Assembly: GCF_001808185.1 (NCBI RefSeq)
Contig: NZ_CP017668.1
Coordinates: 62,001 to 126,000 of the forward strand
Source: Jeongeupia sp. USM3
Lineage (GTDB): Bacteria; Pseudomonadota; Gammaproteobacteria; Burkholderiales; Chitinibacteraceae
DNA length: 64,000 nucleotides
Direction of reading: 5' to 3'
Shown here piece by piece: positions 25,568-33,508 of this stretch. The translations under genes were made by a program, and so were the position numbers. The first letter of the stretch is position 1. Each line of letters begins with the position of its first letter. The notes beneath the pieces were generated by a model. The model was not told where the DNA came from and did no database searches. It saw nothing but the letters and a program-made list of their open reading frames with translations.

Positions 25568-28500
25568 TCGCCGCACTCATCCACTGGGCCATCCGCAACC
25601 GTTTCATGGTGCTGCTGGCTACCGTCGCGCTCGCGGTCTGGGGCGGTTGGGCGATCCGGTCGATGCCGGTTGATGCGCTGCCGGATCTCTCCGACGTGCA
25701 GGTGATCATCCGCACGCCGTATCCGGGCCAGGCGCCGCGCATCGTCGAGGACCAGGTCACGTATCCGCTGACGACGACGATGCTGTCGGTGCCGGGCGTG
25801 AAGACGGTGCGCGGCTACTCGTTCTTCGGCGATTCCTACGTCTACGTGCTGTTCGACGACCACACCGACCTGTACTGGGCGCGTTCGCGCGTGCTCGAGT
25901 ACCTGAACCAGGTGCAGGGCAAGCTGCCGGCCGGCGCGCGCCCGGCGCTCGGGCCGGATGCGACCGGCGTCGGCTGGATCTACGAGTACGCACTCGTCGA
26001 CAGGAGCGGCACACGCAGCCTGGCCGAGCTGCGCAGCCTGCAGGACTGGTTTTTGCGCTACGAGCTGAAAACCCTGCCGAACGTGGCCGAAGTCGCGGCG
26101 ATCGGCGGCATGGTCAAGCAATACCAGATCGTGCCCGACCCGGTGAAACTGGCCGGCTACGGCATCGGCGCCGATGCGCTGGTCGACGCGGTGAACAAGG
26201 CCAATAGCGAGGCCGGCGGCTCGGTGCTCGAACTGGCCGAGGCCGAGTACATGGTCCGCGCGACCGGCTATCTGAAAACGCTAGCCGACTTCCGGGCGAT
26301 ACCGCTCAAGACCGTCGGCGGCACTGTCGTCACGCTCGGCGACGTTGCGCGGGTGCAGGTCGGCCCCGAGATGCGCCGCGGCATCGCCGAACTGAACGGG
26401 CAGGGCGAGGTGGCCGGCGGCGTGGTGATCCTGCGCAGCGGCAAGAACGCGCGCGAGACGATCGACGCAGTCAAGGCGAAGCTCGAAACCCTCAAGGCCA
26501 GCCTGCCGCCGGGCGTCGAGGTCGTCACCACCTACGACCGAAGCCAGCTGATCGACCATGCGGTCGAGAATCTCAGCCACAAGCTGATCGAGGAGTTCGT
26601 CGTCGTCGCGCTGGTGTGCGTACTGTTCCTGTGGCACCTGCGCTCGGCGCTGGTCGCGATCATCACCCTGCCGCTGGGCATCCTCGCCGCCTTCATCGTC
26701 ATGCGCTACCAGGGCGTCAACGCCAACATCATGTCGCTGGGCGGGATCGCGATCGCGATCGGCGCGATGGTCGACGCCGCGGTGGTGATGATCGAGAACG
26801 CGCACAAGAAACTCGAAGCGTGGCAGCACGACCACCCGGGCGAAACGCTGGCGGGCGAGGCGCGCTGGCGCGTGATCGGCGACGCCGCGGCCGAGGTCGG
26901 CCCGGCGCTGTTCTTCAGCCTGCTGATCATCACCTTGTCGTTCATCCCGATCTTCACGCTCGAGGCGCAGGAGGGGCGGCTGTTCGGGCCGCTGGCGTTC
27001 ACCAAGAGCTACGCGATGGCCGCGGCCGCCGGGCTGTCGGTGACGCTGGTGCCGGTGCTGATGGGTTACTGGATACGCGGCCACATTCCGCCCGAGGACA
27101 AGAACCCGCTCAACCGCTGGCTGATCCGCGCCTACCAGCCGCTGATCGATCGGGTGCTGCGCCGGCCGAAAACGACGCTGGTGATCGCGCTCGTCGCGCT
27201 CCTGACGACGCTGGTTCCGGCGTCGCGGCTTGGCGGCGAGTTCCTGCCGAACATGGACGAGGGCGATCTCCTGTACATGCCGAGCGCACTGCCCGGGCTG
27301 TCGGCCGGCAAGGCGGCCGAGCTCTTGCAGCAGACCGACCGGCTGATCAAGACCGTGCCCGAGGTCGCGACGGTGTTCGGCAAGGCCGGCCGTGCCGACA
27401 GCGCGACCGACAACGCGCCGATGGAGATGTTCGAGACGACGATCCAGTTCAAGCCGCGCGACCAGTGGCGGCCGGGGATGACGCCCGACAAGCTCGTCGC
27501 CGAGCTCGACCGCACCGTCAGAGTGCCGGGGCTGGCGAACATCTGGGTGCCGCCGATCCGCAACCGGATTGACATGCTCGCAACCGGGATCAAGAGCCCG
27601 ATTGGCGTCAAGGTCTCGGGCAGCGATCTGGCGCAGATCGAAAAGGTGGCGATCGACGTCGAGAAGATCGCGAGGGATGTGCCCGGCGTGTCGTCGAGCC
27701 TGGCCGAGCGGCTGTCGGGCGGGCGTTATGTCGACGTCGACATCGACCGCATCGCCGCCGGGCGTTACGGGCTGAACATCGCCGACGTGCAGTCGGTGGT
27801 GGCGCGGCTGATCGGCGGCGAGAACATCGGCGAAACGGTCGAAGGCACGGCGCGCTACCCGATCAATGTGCGCTATCCGCGCGAAATCCGCGACAGCGTG
27901 CAGCAGTTGCGCGATCTGCCGGTGCTGACGCCGAACGGGGCGCAGATCACGCTCGGCACCGTGGCGAAGATCGACGTCGTCGACGGCCCGCCGATGCTCA
28001 AGAGCGAGAACGGCCGGCTGGCGTCGTGGGTGTACATCGATGTGCGCGACCGCGACCTTGGCGCCGTCGTGGCCGACCTGCAGGCCGCGGTGGCGCAGCA
28101 GCTGAAGGTGCCGCCGGGCATCAGCGTCGGCTACTCGGGCCAGTTCGAGTACATGGAGCGCGCCAACGCGCGGCTCAGGCTCGTCGTCCCGGCAACCCTG
28201 CTGATCATCTTCGTGCTGCTCTACCTGACGTTCCGGCGCATCGACGAGGCGCTGCTGATCATGGCGACGCTGCCGTTCGCGCTGATCGGCGGCGTGTGGT
28301 TCCTCGATCTGCTCGGTTATCACCTGTCGATCGCCACCGGGGTCGGTTTCATCGCGCTGGCCGGCGTCTCGGCCGAGTTCGGCGTGATCATGCTGCTCTA
28401 CCTGAAGCAGGCGCTCGAAGCCCGCGAGCAGGCCGGCGCGGCGCCGGATGCCGCAACGGTGACGGCGGCCATTGTCGAGGGCGCGGTGCAGCGTGTCCGC

Positions 28501-28728
28501 CCCAAGGTGATGACGGTTGCGACCATCCTCGTCGGCCTGCTGCCCATCCTGTGGGGCAGCGGTGCCGGTTCGGAGGTGATGAGCCGGATTGCCGCGCCGA
28601 TGGTCGGCGGCATGATCACCGCACCGCTGCTGTCGATGTTCGTGATCCCGGCGGCCTACCTCTTGATGCGGCGGCGCCGTGACAGCACTGCTGCGCCATC
28701 CCAAGTCACGCAATTGGAGCGGCGATGA
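25564..28728 (+). CDS. cusA: CusA-like RND copper/silver efflux pump
   Basis: Proton-driven inner-membrane pump, 1054 residues, HME-RND family. N-terminus IHWAIRNRFMVLLATVALAVWG. Two sets of membrane helices flank two large periplasmic loops. VWVPPIRNRIDM-type segment (IRNRIDMLATGIKSPIG) is typical of Cu/Ag rather than Co/Zn/Cd pumps, as is DEGDLLYMPSALPGLS. Helix-4 proton-relay region IAIAIGAMVDAAVVMIENAH is intact. The start is fixed by the ATGA overlap with cusB; longer in-frame reading upstream is a cusB shadow. Stop overlaps the cusF start. Confidence 0.96.
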   Translation: MIAALIHWAIRNRFMVLLATVALAVWGGWAIRSMPVDALPDLSDVQVIIRTPYPGQAPRIVEDQVTYPLTTTMLSVPGVKTVRGYSFFGDSYVYVLFDDHTDLYWARSRVLEYLNQVQGKLPAGARPALGPDATGVGWIYEYALVDRSGTRSLAELRSLQDWFLRYELKTLPNVAEVAAIGGMVKQYQIVPDPVKLAGYGIGADALVDAVNKANSEAGGSVLELAEAEYMVRATGYLKTLADFRAIPLKTVGGTVVTLGDVARVQVGPEMRRGIAELNGQGEVAGGVVILRSGKNARETIDAVKAKLETLKASLPPGVEVVTTYDRSQLIDHAVENLSHKLIEEFVVVALVCVLFLWHLRSALVAIITLPLGILAAFIVMRYQGVNANIMSLGGIAIAIGAMVDAAVVMIENAHKKLEAWQHDHPGETLAGEARWRVIGDAAAEVGPALFFSLLIITLSFIPIFTLEAQEGRLFGPLAFTKSYAMAAAAGLSVTLVPVLMGYWIRGHIPPEDKNPLNRWLIRAYQPLIDRVLRRPKTTLVIALVALLTTLVPASRLGGEFLPNMDEGDLLYMPSALPGLSAGKAAELLQQTDRLIKTVPEVATVFGKAGRADSATDNAPMEMFETTIQFKPRDQWRPGMTPDKLVAELDRTVRVPGLANIWVPPIRNRIDMLATGIKSPIGVKVSGSDLAQIEKVAIDVEKIARDVPGVSSSLAERLSGGRYVDVDIDRIAAGRYGLNIADVQSVVARLIGGENIGETVEGTARYPINVRYPREIRDSVQQLRDLPVLTPNGAQITLGTVAKIDVVDGPPMLKSENGRLASWVYIDVRDRDLGAVVADLQAAVAQQLKVPPGISVGYSGQFEYMERANARLRLVVPATLLIIFVLLYLTFRRIDEALLIMATLPFALIGGVWFLDLLGYHLSIATGVGFIALAGVSAEFGVIMLLYLKQALEAREQAGAAPDAATVTAAIVEGAVQRVRPKVMTVATILVGLLPILWGSGAGSEVMSRIAAPMVGGMITAPLLSMFVIPAAYLLMRRRRDSTAAPSQVTQLERR

Positions 28729-29009
28729 GATTCGGGCAACCGCAGATCGCCGCCATCGTCGCGCTGCTGTCGCCGGGTAACCGGCGCGACCGCGTGCATG
28801 CCGCGAGCGGCATCGTCGAGCGGATTGACGCGTCGACGGTCGTGATCGCGCACGAAGCGATCCGGTCGCTCGGCTGGCCGGCAATGACGATGCCGTTCAC
28901 GGCCCGGGGTGCAGCCGGTGCGCTGACGCCCGGCGATCAGGTCGGCTTCAGTTTCCGTGTCGAATCGGGCAGGGCGGTGATCGAGCGGATCGAGAAGAGC
29001 GCCGGTTGA
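28725..29009 (+). CDS. cusF: CusF-like copper/silver-binding protein
   Basis: 94 residues. The C-terminal two-thirds is a CusF OB-fold with the metal set His (IAHEAIRSL), Trp (GWPAM) and paired Met (AMTMPF). The N-terminal 26 residues have only a short hydrophobic core (IAAIVALLSPG) ending VHA, so export is likely but the signal peptide is weak. Overlaps the cusA stop (ATGA), making it the last gene of the cus operon. In E. coli CusF delivers Cu(I)/Ag(I) to CusB. Confidence 0.88.
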   Translation: MRFGQPQIAAIVALLSPGNRRDRVHAASGIVERIDASTVVIAHEAIRSLGWPAMTMPFTARGAAGALTPGDQVGFSFRVESGRAVIERIEKSAG

Positions 29010-29516
29010 GCGGTTCCGCCCGCAGCCAGCAATGTCGGTGGCCCGTTTTCGGGCGGGCTTCATGAACGGTTCGGCCGGGTTGCCTGCCGCCCGTTCAGTG
29101 ACTCGGCTGGCGGCCGAAAAGTGTTGCACGTGCTCTGAAGAGTGGACGGCCCGGCATCACCCGGTGCGGCCACCGGAGCCCGATACAAGGGGGCGGTGTG
29201 GCTGAACGGTGAACATGCCCCGGCATTGCCGCTTGCCAGGCGTATTTTGCGATGGGAGCTGTATCGGCGTGCGTTGCGGCATTCGACGGGGGTCAGAATT
29301 TATCCGGCAAGTGGTTGATGCTGATTAATTGTCGGGTTCCGCCTGTTCGTCGATGTTTGGATGAGCAACTCCGGCCGCGCTTGCCGCCTGCTTTTCACTG
29401 GCTTGCGCGGCAGCCGGTAGTTTGCTGCTGATCGGCCAACGTCCGGTGATGCTGGCAAGCACAAGCCCGTACGGCCAGCGAGTACGGCGCGGCCAGCAGG
29501 GTCTTGTCGGTCGTGC
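29010..29516. other. 507-bp intergenic region between convergent cusF and cusS
   Basis: No ORF here looks like a protein on either strand. It holds a short GCCCG-TTTT-CGGGC hairpin at 29041-29054 (weak terminator candidate for the cus operon) and, at 29445-29510, a degraded copy of the repeat seen intact at 33373. Base composition is slightly less GC-rich around 29290-29360. Nothing else recognised. Confidence 0.6.
29445..29510 (-). repeat. Degraded copy of MITE-like repeat (family of 33373-33487)
   Basis: The right-hand 42 bp (29469-29510) matches the reverse complement of the 33373 element at 33 of 42 positions, including GCCAGCAGGGT and a diverged TTTTGTTAG end; the GCTGGCAAG core of the left part is also present. 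The outer arm and part of the middle are lost. Confidence 0.55.
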
Positions 29517-30875
29517 TTATTGGCTGGCATGCAGGTCGGCGAAATGCAGGCCGAATGTGGTCTGTGTTTCGTTGCTGACGATGTGCAACTGCCCGCCGTG
29601 CAATTGCATGATCGACGCGACGATCGCCAGCCCGAGGCCGGTGCCGCCGTCGTCGCGGCTGCGGGCCGGGTTGACGCGGTAGAAGCGCTCGGCGAGGTGG
29701 GGCAGGTGGGCGGGCGGAATCGGCTCGCCGCGGTTGCTTACGTCGATCTGCGTGCTGCCGGCCTCGTGCCGGATCGCCACACTGATCACGCTGTCCGGAT
29801 GGCTGTGGCGGATCGCGTTCGAGAGCAGGTTGGTCAGCGCGCGCTGCAGCATGCTTCGGTCGGCGGCGATCTCGCCGTCGCCGTGCAGTTGCAGCGAGAC
29901 GCCGCGGGTTTCGGCCAGCGCGTCGAAGAAATCGAACAGCCCCTCGATCAGCGGCCGCAGCGCAACCGTTTCGATCTGTAGCGCGCGCTCGGGCTGCTCG
30001 GTGCTGGCGAGGAAGAGCAGGTCGGTGATCAGCCGGTTCAGCCGCTGCATTTCCTCCTCCGCCGAGGCCAGCACCGTCTGGTAGGTGGCGATATCGCGGG
30101 TCTTGCCCAGACACACCTGCACTTCGCCGAGCAGATTGGTCAGTGGCGTGCGCATCTCGTGCGCGAGGTCGGCCGAGAACTGCGACAGCCGCGAGACGCT
30201 GTGTTCGAGCCGGACCAGCATGCCGTTGAACGATTCGGCCAGTTCGCGCAGCTCGGCCGGCAGGTCGCCGGTGGCCAGCCGCGAGTGCAGCGATGCGGCA
30301 GTGATGCCGCCGACTTGGGCGTTGAGGTGGCGCAGCGGCCGCAGCGCGCGCTTGGCGACGAACCACGAGCCGAGCGCGATGAACACCATCGCGAACGGCA
30401 GCAGCAGGGCGAGCGAGCGGCGGAACGCGGCGAGCAGGCGCTCGTCGCCGTCGCGTTCGATGAAGCCGAGCAGCCAGCGCCCGTCGCCGACCGGTTTCGA
30501 CCAGACGAGGGGGCCGACGGCGCGGCGCGGGTCGAGCCGGGTGACACCGGCGTGCAGTGGCTGGCGGATTACCCGGCCGGCGCTGCGCTCGGCGACGGCA
30601 TCCGAGCCGTCGAGCACCGCGGTCGGCGTTACCGTCGCCCAGTGCAGATAGGGGTGGCCGACGAGCAGCAGCGAGACGGCCTCGTCGGGCTGCGCGCCTT
30701 TGCGGGCGAGCGCCGTTTCGACCAGTGCCATCTTGCCGCCGAGTTCGGTTTCGGCCCGCCGGTCGAGCGCCAGCTGCAGCAGGTGATCCATGCCGGCGCC
30801 GATCGCCAGCACCAGCACCGTGCCGAAGGCGCCGACCAGCCCGCCGACGCGCAGCGCGAGCGAGCGGCCGCTCAT
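29517..30875 (-). CDS. cusS: CusS-like heavy-metal sensor histidine kinase
   Basis: Membrane kinase, 452 residues. First membrane helix LRVGGLVGAFGTVLVLAIGAG, a periplasmic sensor of about 130 residues, second helix SLALLLPFAMVFIALGSWFV, HAMP (ALRPLRHLNAQVGGI), DHp with phospho-His H239 in FSADLAHEMRTPLTNLL, and ATPase boxes (NLLSNAIRHSHPD, GGTGLGLAIVASIM). Fits the CusS/CopS/IrlS group. Start overlaps the cusR stop (ATGA). The periplasmic domain is where Cu(I)/Ag(I) would be sensed, by analogy with E. coli CusS. Confidence 0.93.
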   Translation of the reverse strand: MSGRSLALRVGGLVGAFGTVLVLAIGAGMDHLLQLALDRRAETELGGKMALVETALARKGAQPDEAVSLLLVGHPYLHWATVTPTAVLDGSDAVAERSAGRVIRQPLHAGVTRLDPRRAVGPLVWSKPVGDGRWLLGFIERDGDERLLAAFRRSLALLLPFAMVFIALGSWFVAKRALRPLRHLNAQVGGITAASLHSRLATGDLPAELRELAESFNGMLVRLEHSVSRLSQFSADLAHEMRTPLTNLLGEVQVCLGKTRDIATYQTVLASAEEEMQRLNRLITDLLFLASTEQPERALQIETVALRPLIEGLFDFFDALAETRGVSLQLHGDGEIAADRSMLQRALTNLLSNAIRHSHPDSVISVAIRHEAGSTQIDVSNRGEPIPPAHLPHLAERFYRVNPARSRDDGGTGLGLAIVASIMQLHGGQLHIVSNETQTTFGLHFADLHASQ

Positions 30876-31570
30876 TCGTCCTCCCGCACTTCGAGCACGT
30901 AGCCGACGCCGCGGACGGTGTGGATCAGCTTGGCCGCGCAGTCGTCGTCGACCTTGGCGCGCAGCCGGCGGATCGCAACGTCGACGATATTGGTGTCGGT
31001 ATCGAAATTGACGTCCCAGACATTGGCCGCGATCAGCGTGCGCGTCAGCACTTCGCCGCTGCGGCGCATCAGCAGGTGCAGCAGCGCGAACTCGCGCGAG
31101 GTCAGCTCGATCTTGCGGCCGTCGCGGTAGGCGCGGTGCCTGACCGGGTCGAGCTCGAGCCCGCCGATGTCCAGCACTTCGGACGGATTTCCCTTGTGGT
31201 TGCGTTTGAGCAGCAGCCGGACCCGCGCCAGCAGCTCGGCAAACGCGAACGGCTTGACCAGATAGTCGTCGGCGCCCGATTCGAGGCCGCGCACCCGGTC
31301 GTCGACGCGGCTGCGCGCGGTCAGCATCAGCACCGGTGTCTGCTTGCGCCGCCGCAGCCCGTCGAGCACGCCCCAGCCGTCGAGCACCGGCAGCATCACG
31401 TCGAGGATGACGAGGTCGAAGTCGTCCTCGAGCGCCTTGTGCAGCCCGTCGATGCCGTCCACGGCAATGTCGACCGCGTAGCCGCTCTCGCTCAGCCCCT
31501 GTTTCAGATAGCCCGCAGTCTTGGCTTCGTCCTCGACGATCAGTATTCGCACAGCCTTCTCCTTGCTCAC
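30872..31570 (-). CDS. cusR: CusR/CopR-like response regulator
   Basis: OmpR-family activator, 232 residues. Receiver: E13-D14 acidic pair, D57 (LVILDVMLPVLDG), T84, K106 (YLVKPFAF). Winged helix: ELTSREFALLHLLMRRSGEVLTR and NIVDVAIRRLRAKVD ... HTVRGVGYVL, very close to CusR/CopR. Divergent from the second copper operon; a perfect 10-bp palindrome with 6-bp spacer (31605-31630) lies 35 bp upstream of its start and is the likely binding site. Probably controls both flanking copper operons; control of the 22-kb-region operon is inferred only. Confidence 0.94.
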   Translation of the reverse strand: MSKEKAVRILIVEDEAKTAGYLKQGLSESGYAVDIAVDGIDGLHKALEDDFDLVILDVMLPVLDGWGVLDGLRRRKQTPVLMLTARSRVDDRVRGLESGADDYLVKPFAFAELLARVRLLLKRNHKGNPSEVLDIGGLELDPVRHRAYRDGRKIELTSREFALLHLLMRRSGEVLTRTLIAANVWDVNFDTDTNIVDVAIRRLRAKVDDDCAAKLIHTVRGVGYVLEVREDE

Positions 31571-31604
31571 CGCGCCATTCTAAGCCGGGCGCCACGGCGC
31601 GTTC

Positions 31605-31630
31605 CGCAGATGACAATTCCGTCATCTGCG
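31605..31630. promoter_or_regulatory. CusR/CopR-type operator palindrome
   Basis: CGCAGATGAC - AATTCC - GTCATCTGCG: perfect 10-bp arms in the divergent cusR / TolC-operon promoter. It contains ATGACA...GTCAT, matching the core of the E. coli CusR box (ATGACAANNTTGTCAT). Confidence 0.75.
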
Positions 31631-31697
31631 GGTAATCCGCCCGCCCGGCACGGCTGGCCATACTCGGCTCATTCAAGCGTGGGACCGGGATGAGGAC

Positions 31698-31958
31698 ATG
31701 GTAAAGCTGGTGCTGCTGGCGATGGCGATCTCGCCGTGGGTGCATGCCGACGAGGCCGCGTCGGCCGAGGTTTCGTCGACCGGACTGTCGTTCGAATCGG
31801 CATTCGCAACGTATCAGGCGTACAAGGACGAGTCGACTGGTGACTGGCGCGAGGCCAACCGGCTTGTCGACCATGTTGGTGGCTGGCGTGTCTACGCGAA
31901 AGAGGCGGCGCAATCCGGCGCGGCCGATGCGCACGCGGGCCACGGAGGCCGGCAATGA
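31698..31958 (+). CDS. Small exported protein of copper operon
   Basis: 86 residues: signal peptide (VKLVLLAMAISPWVHA), then a short mature chain with FESAFATYQAYKDESTGDWREAN and GGWRVYAKEAA, and a His-containing tail (DAHAGHGG). Proteins of this pattern recur immediately before a TolC-like lipoprotein and multicopper oxidase in betaproteobacterial copper operons; their function is unknown. The stop overlaps the next start (ATGA). The His tail could bind metal, which is speculation. Confidence 0.75.
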   Translation: MVKLVLLAMAISPWVHADEAASAEVSSTGLSFESAFATYQAYKDESTGDWREANRLVDHVGGWRVYAKEAAQSGAADAHAGHGGRQ

Positions 31959-33373
31959 CGTCCGGACGACGGCTGGCGGCGATTGCCGCTGCGCTGGTGC
32001 TGAGCGGTTGCGCCAGCGTCCGCTTCGACGAGTCGCTGGCGCAGGCCAACCGCGAAGCGGCCGACTTCACGCAGGGCAAGCTGGCGCTGGCGTCGACCGC
32101 TGAGCAACGCGATGCGATGCGCGACGAAGCGGCGAAACTGCTGGACCAGCCGCTGGGCCAGACCGGTGCGGTGCAGGTGGCGCTGCTCAACAACCCGGCC
32201 CTGCAGGCGCTGCTGGCGCAGAACTGGGCCGATGCGGCGGCGGCCGCGCAGGGCGGACGCTTGCCGAATCCGGTGTTCTCGTTCGAGCGGATGACGATTG
32301 CCAACGAGCTGGAGTTCGGCCGGCTGCTGGCTTTCGGCCTGCTCGACCTGATCACCTTGCCGCAACGCTACAACACGGCGCAGCGGCAGATCGCCGCAGC
32401 GCGGCTGCGATTGACCGGCGATGTCGTCGATCAGGTCACGCAGGTGAGGCAGGCATGGGTCAACGCCGTTGCCGCGCAGCAGACGCTGGTCTACACGCGG
32501 CAGGTGTTCGAGGCGGCCGAAGCCAGCGCCGAGCTGGCGCGCCGGCTTCAGTCGGTCGGCAACTTCACCCGGCTCGACCGGGCGCGGCAGCAGGTGTTCT
32601 ACGCCGACGCGGCAACGCAACTGGCCGGTGCACAGCATGGTGCAACGGCGGCGCGCGAGGCGCTGGTGCGGCTGCTGGGGCTCGATGACGCGCAGGCGCA
32701 GCGGCTGACGCTGCCCGAGCGTCTGCCCGATCTGCCGAAAGTGCCGCGCTCGATTGAGGACACCGGCAAGGCGGCCAGCAGCACCCGGATGGACGTGCGC
32801 CAGGCGCGGCTGTTGCTCGACGCGGCGGCGAAGGCACAGGGGCTGAATTGGATCACCAGCTTTGCCGACATCGAACTCGGCCTGCGTTACGACACGGTGT
32901 TCGATACGGCCGACGGCGCCAAGGCGCACAAGCGCGGCTACGAGATCGACGTGCGGCTGCCGCTGTTCGACTGGGGCGACCTGCAGCGCGACGCGATGAA
33001 CGCGCAGACGCTGGCCGCGGCGAACCGCTACGAGGCAACGTTGCGCGCTGCCGGGTCGAACCTGCGCGAAAGCTACTCGGCGTACCGGACCAGCTATGAC
33101 ATCGCCCGCCATTACCGCGACGAGGTCGTGCCGCTGCGCAGGACGATCTCCGAGGAAAACACGCTTCGCTACAACGGCATGCTGATCGGCGTGTTCGAGC
33201 TGCTCGCCGACAGCCGTGACCAGATCGGTGCGGTGATCGGTGCGATCGGCGCAGAGCAGCAGTTCTGGCTGGCCGACGCGGCATTGCAGGCGGCGGTGAT
33301 CGGCAAACCGACCGCGACGAGCGTCGGCGCCGTGGCCAGTGCCGGTGGCGGCGGTGGCGAGGCCGGGCATTGA
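31955..33373 (+). CDS. TolC-family outer-membrane lipoprotein
   Basis: 472 residues with a lipoprotein signal (ALVLSGCAS; Cys about residue 20). Two TolC-type repeats: VQVALLNNPALQALLAQNWADAA and a second set after about residue 270, with long coiled helices and strands such as ADIELGLRYDTVF and YEIDVRLPLFDWGD. The tail is Gly-rich (SAGGGGGEAGH). It has no RND or adaptor gene beside it here, unlike the Cus pump at 22884, so its partner is unclear. The stop codon abuts a MITE-like repeat. Confidence 0.85.
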   Translation: MTSGRRLAAIAAALVLSGCASVRFDESLAQANREAADFTQGKLALASTAEQRDAMRDEAAKLLDQPLGQTGAVQVALLNNPALQALLAQNWADAAAAAQGGRLPNPVFSFERMTIANELEFGRLLAFGLLDLITLPQRYNTAQRQIAAARLRLTGDVVDQVTQVRQAWVNAVAAQQTLVYTRQVFEAAEASAELARRLQSVGNFTRLDRARQQVFYADAATQLAGAQHGATAAREALVRLLGLDDAQAQRLTLPERLPDLPKVPRSIEDTGKAASSTRMDVRQARLLLDAAAKAQGLNWITSFADIELGLRYDTVFDTADGAKAHKRGYEIDVRLPLFDWGDLQRDAMNAQTLAAANRYEATLRAAGSNLRESYSAYRTSYDIARHYRDEVVPLRRTISEENTLRYNGMLIGVFELLADSRDQIGAVIGAIGAEQQFWLADAALQAAVIGKPTATSVGAVASAGGGGGEAGH

Positions 33374-33487
33374 GAGTGGCTAACAAAACCCTGCTGGCTG
33401 CGTTGTGCTCACTTGCCGTACTGCTCGTACTGTCTGCGTTTCGCACGCCTTGCCAGCACCGTTGCACTGGGTTTTGTTAGCCACTCT
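33373..33487. repeat. 115-bp MITE-like element with perfect 19-bp terminal inverted repeats
   Basis: Arms AGAGTGGCTAACAAAACCC (33373-33391) and its exact complement (33469-33487). The interior is itself imperfectly palindromic. Its first base is the last base of the TolC-gene stop codon, and it ends 22 bp before the multicopper-oxidase start, so it lies inside the operon. A diverged relative is at 61562-61694 and a fragment at 29445-29510. No transposase is encoded. Confidence 0.85.
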
Positions 33488-33508
33488 AAGCTGCCAAGGA
33501 ACTGGAAC

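Noticed and set aside
29010..29516. Small ORFs in the gap after cusF
   Set aside because: Composition and lack of Shine-Dalgarno or motifs; part of the sequence is a degraded repeat.
33413..33508. N-terminal extension of the multicopper oxidase
   Set aside because: It translates the MITE-like repeat; the Tat signal starts at the ATG at 33509 with AAGGA upstream.
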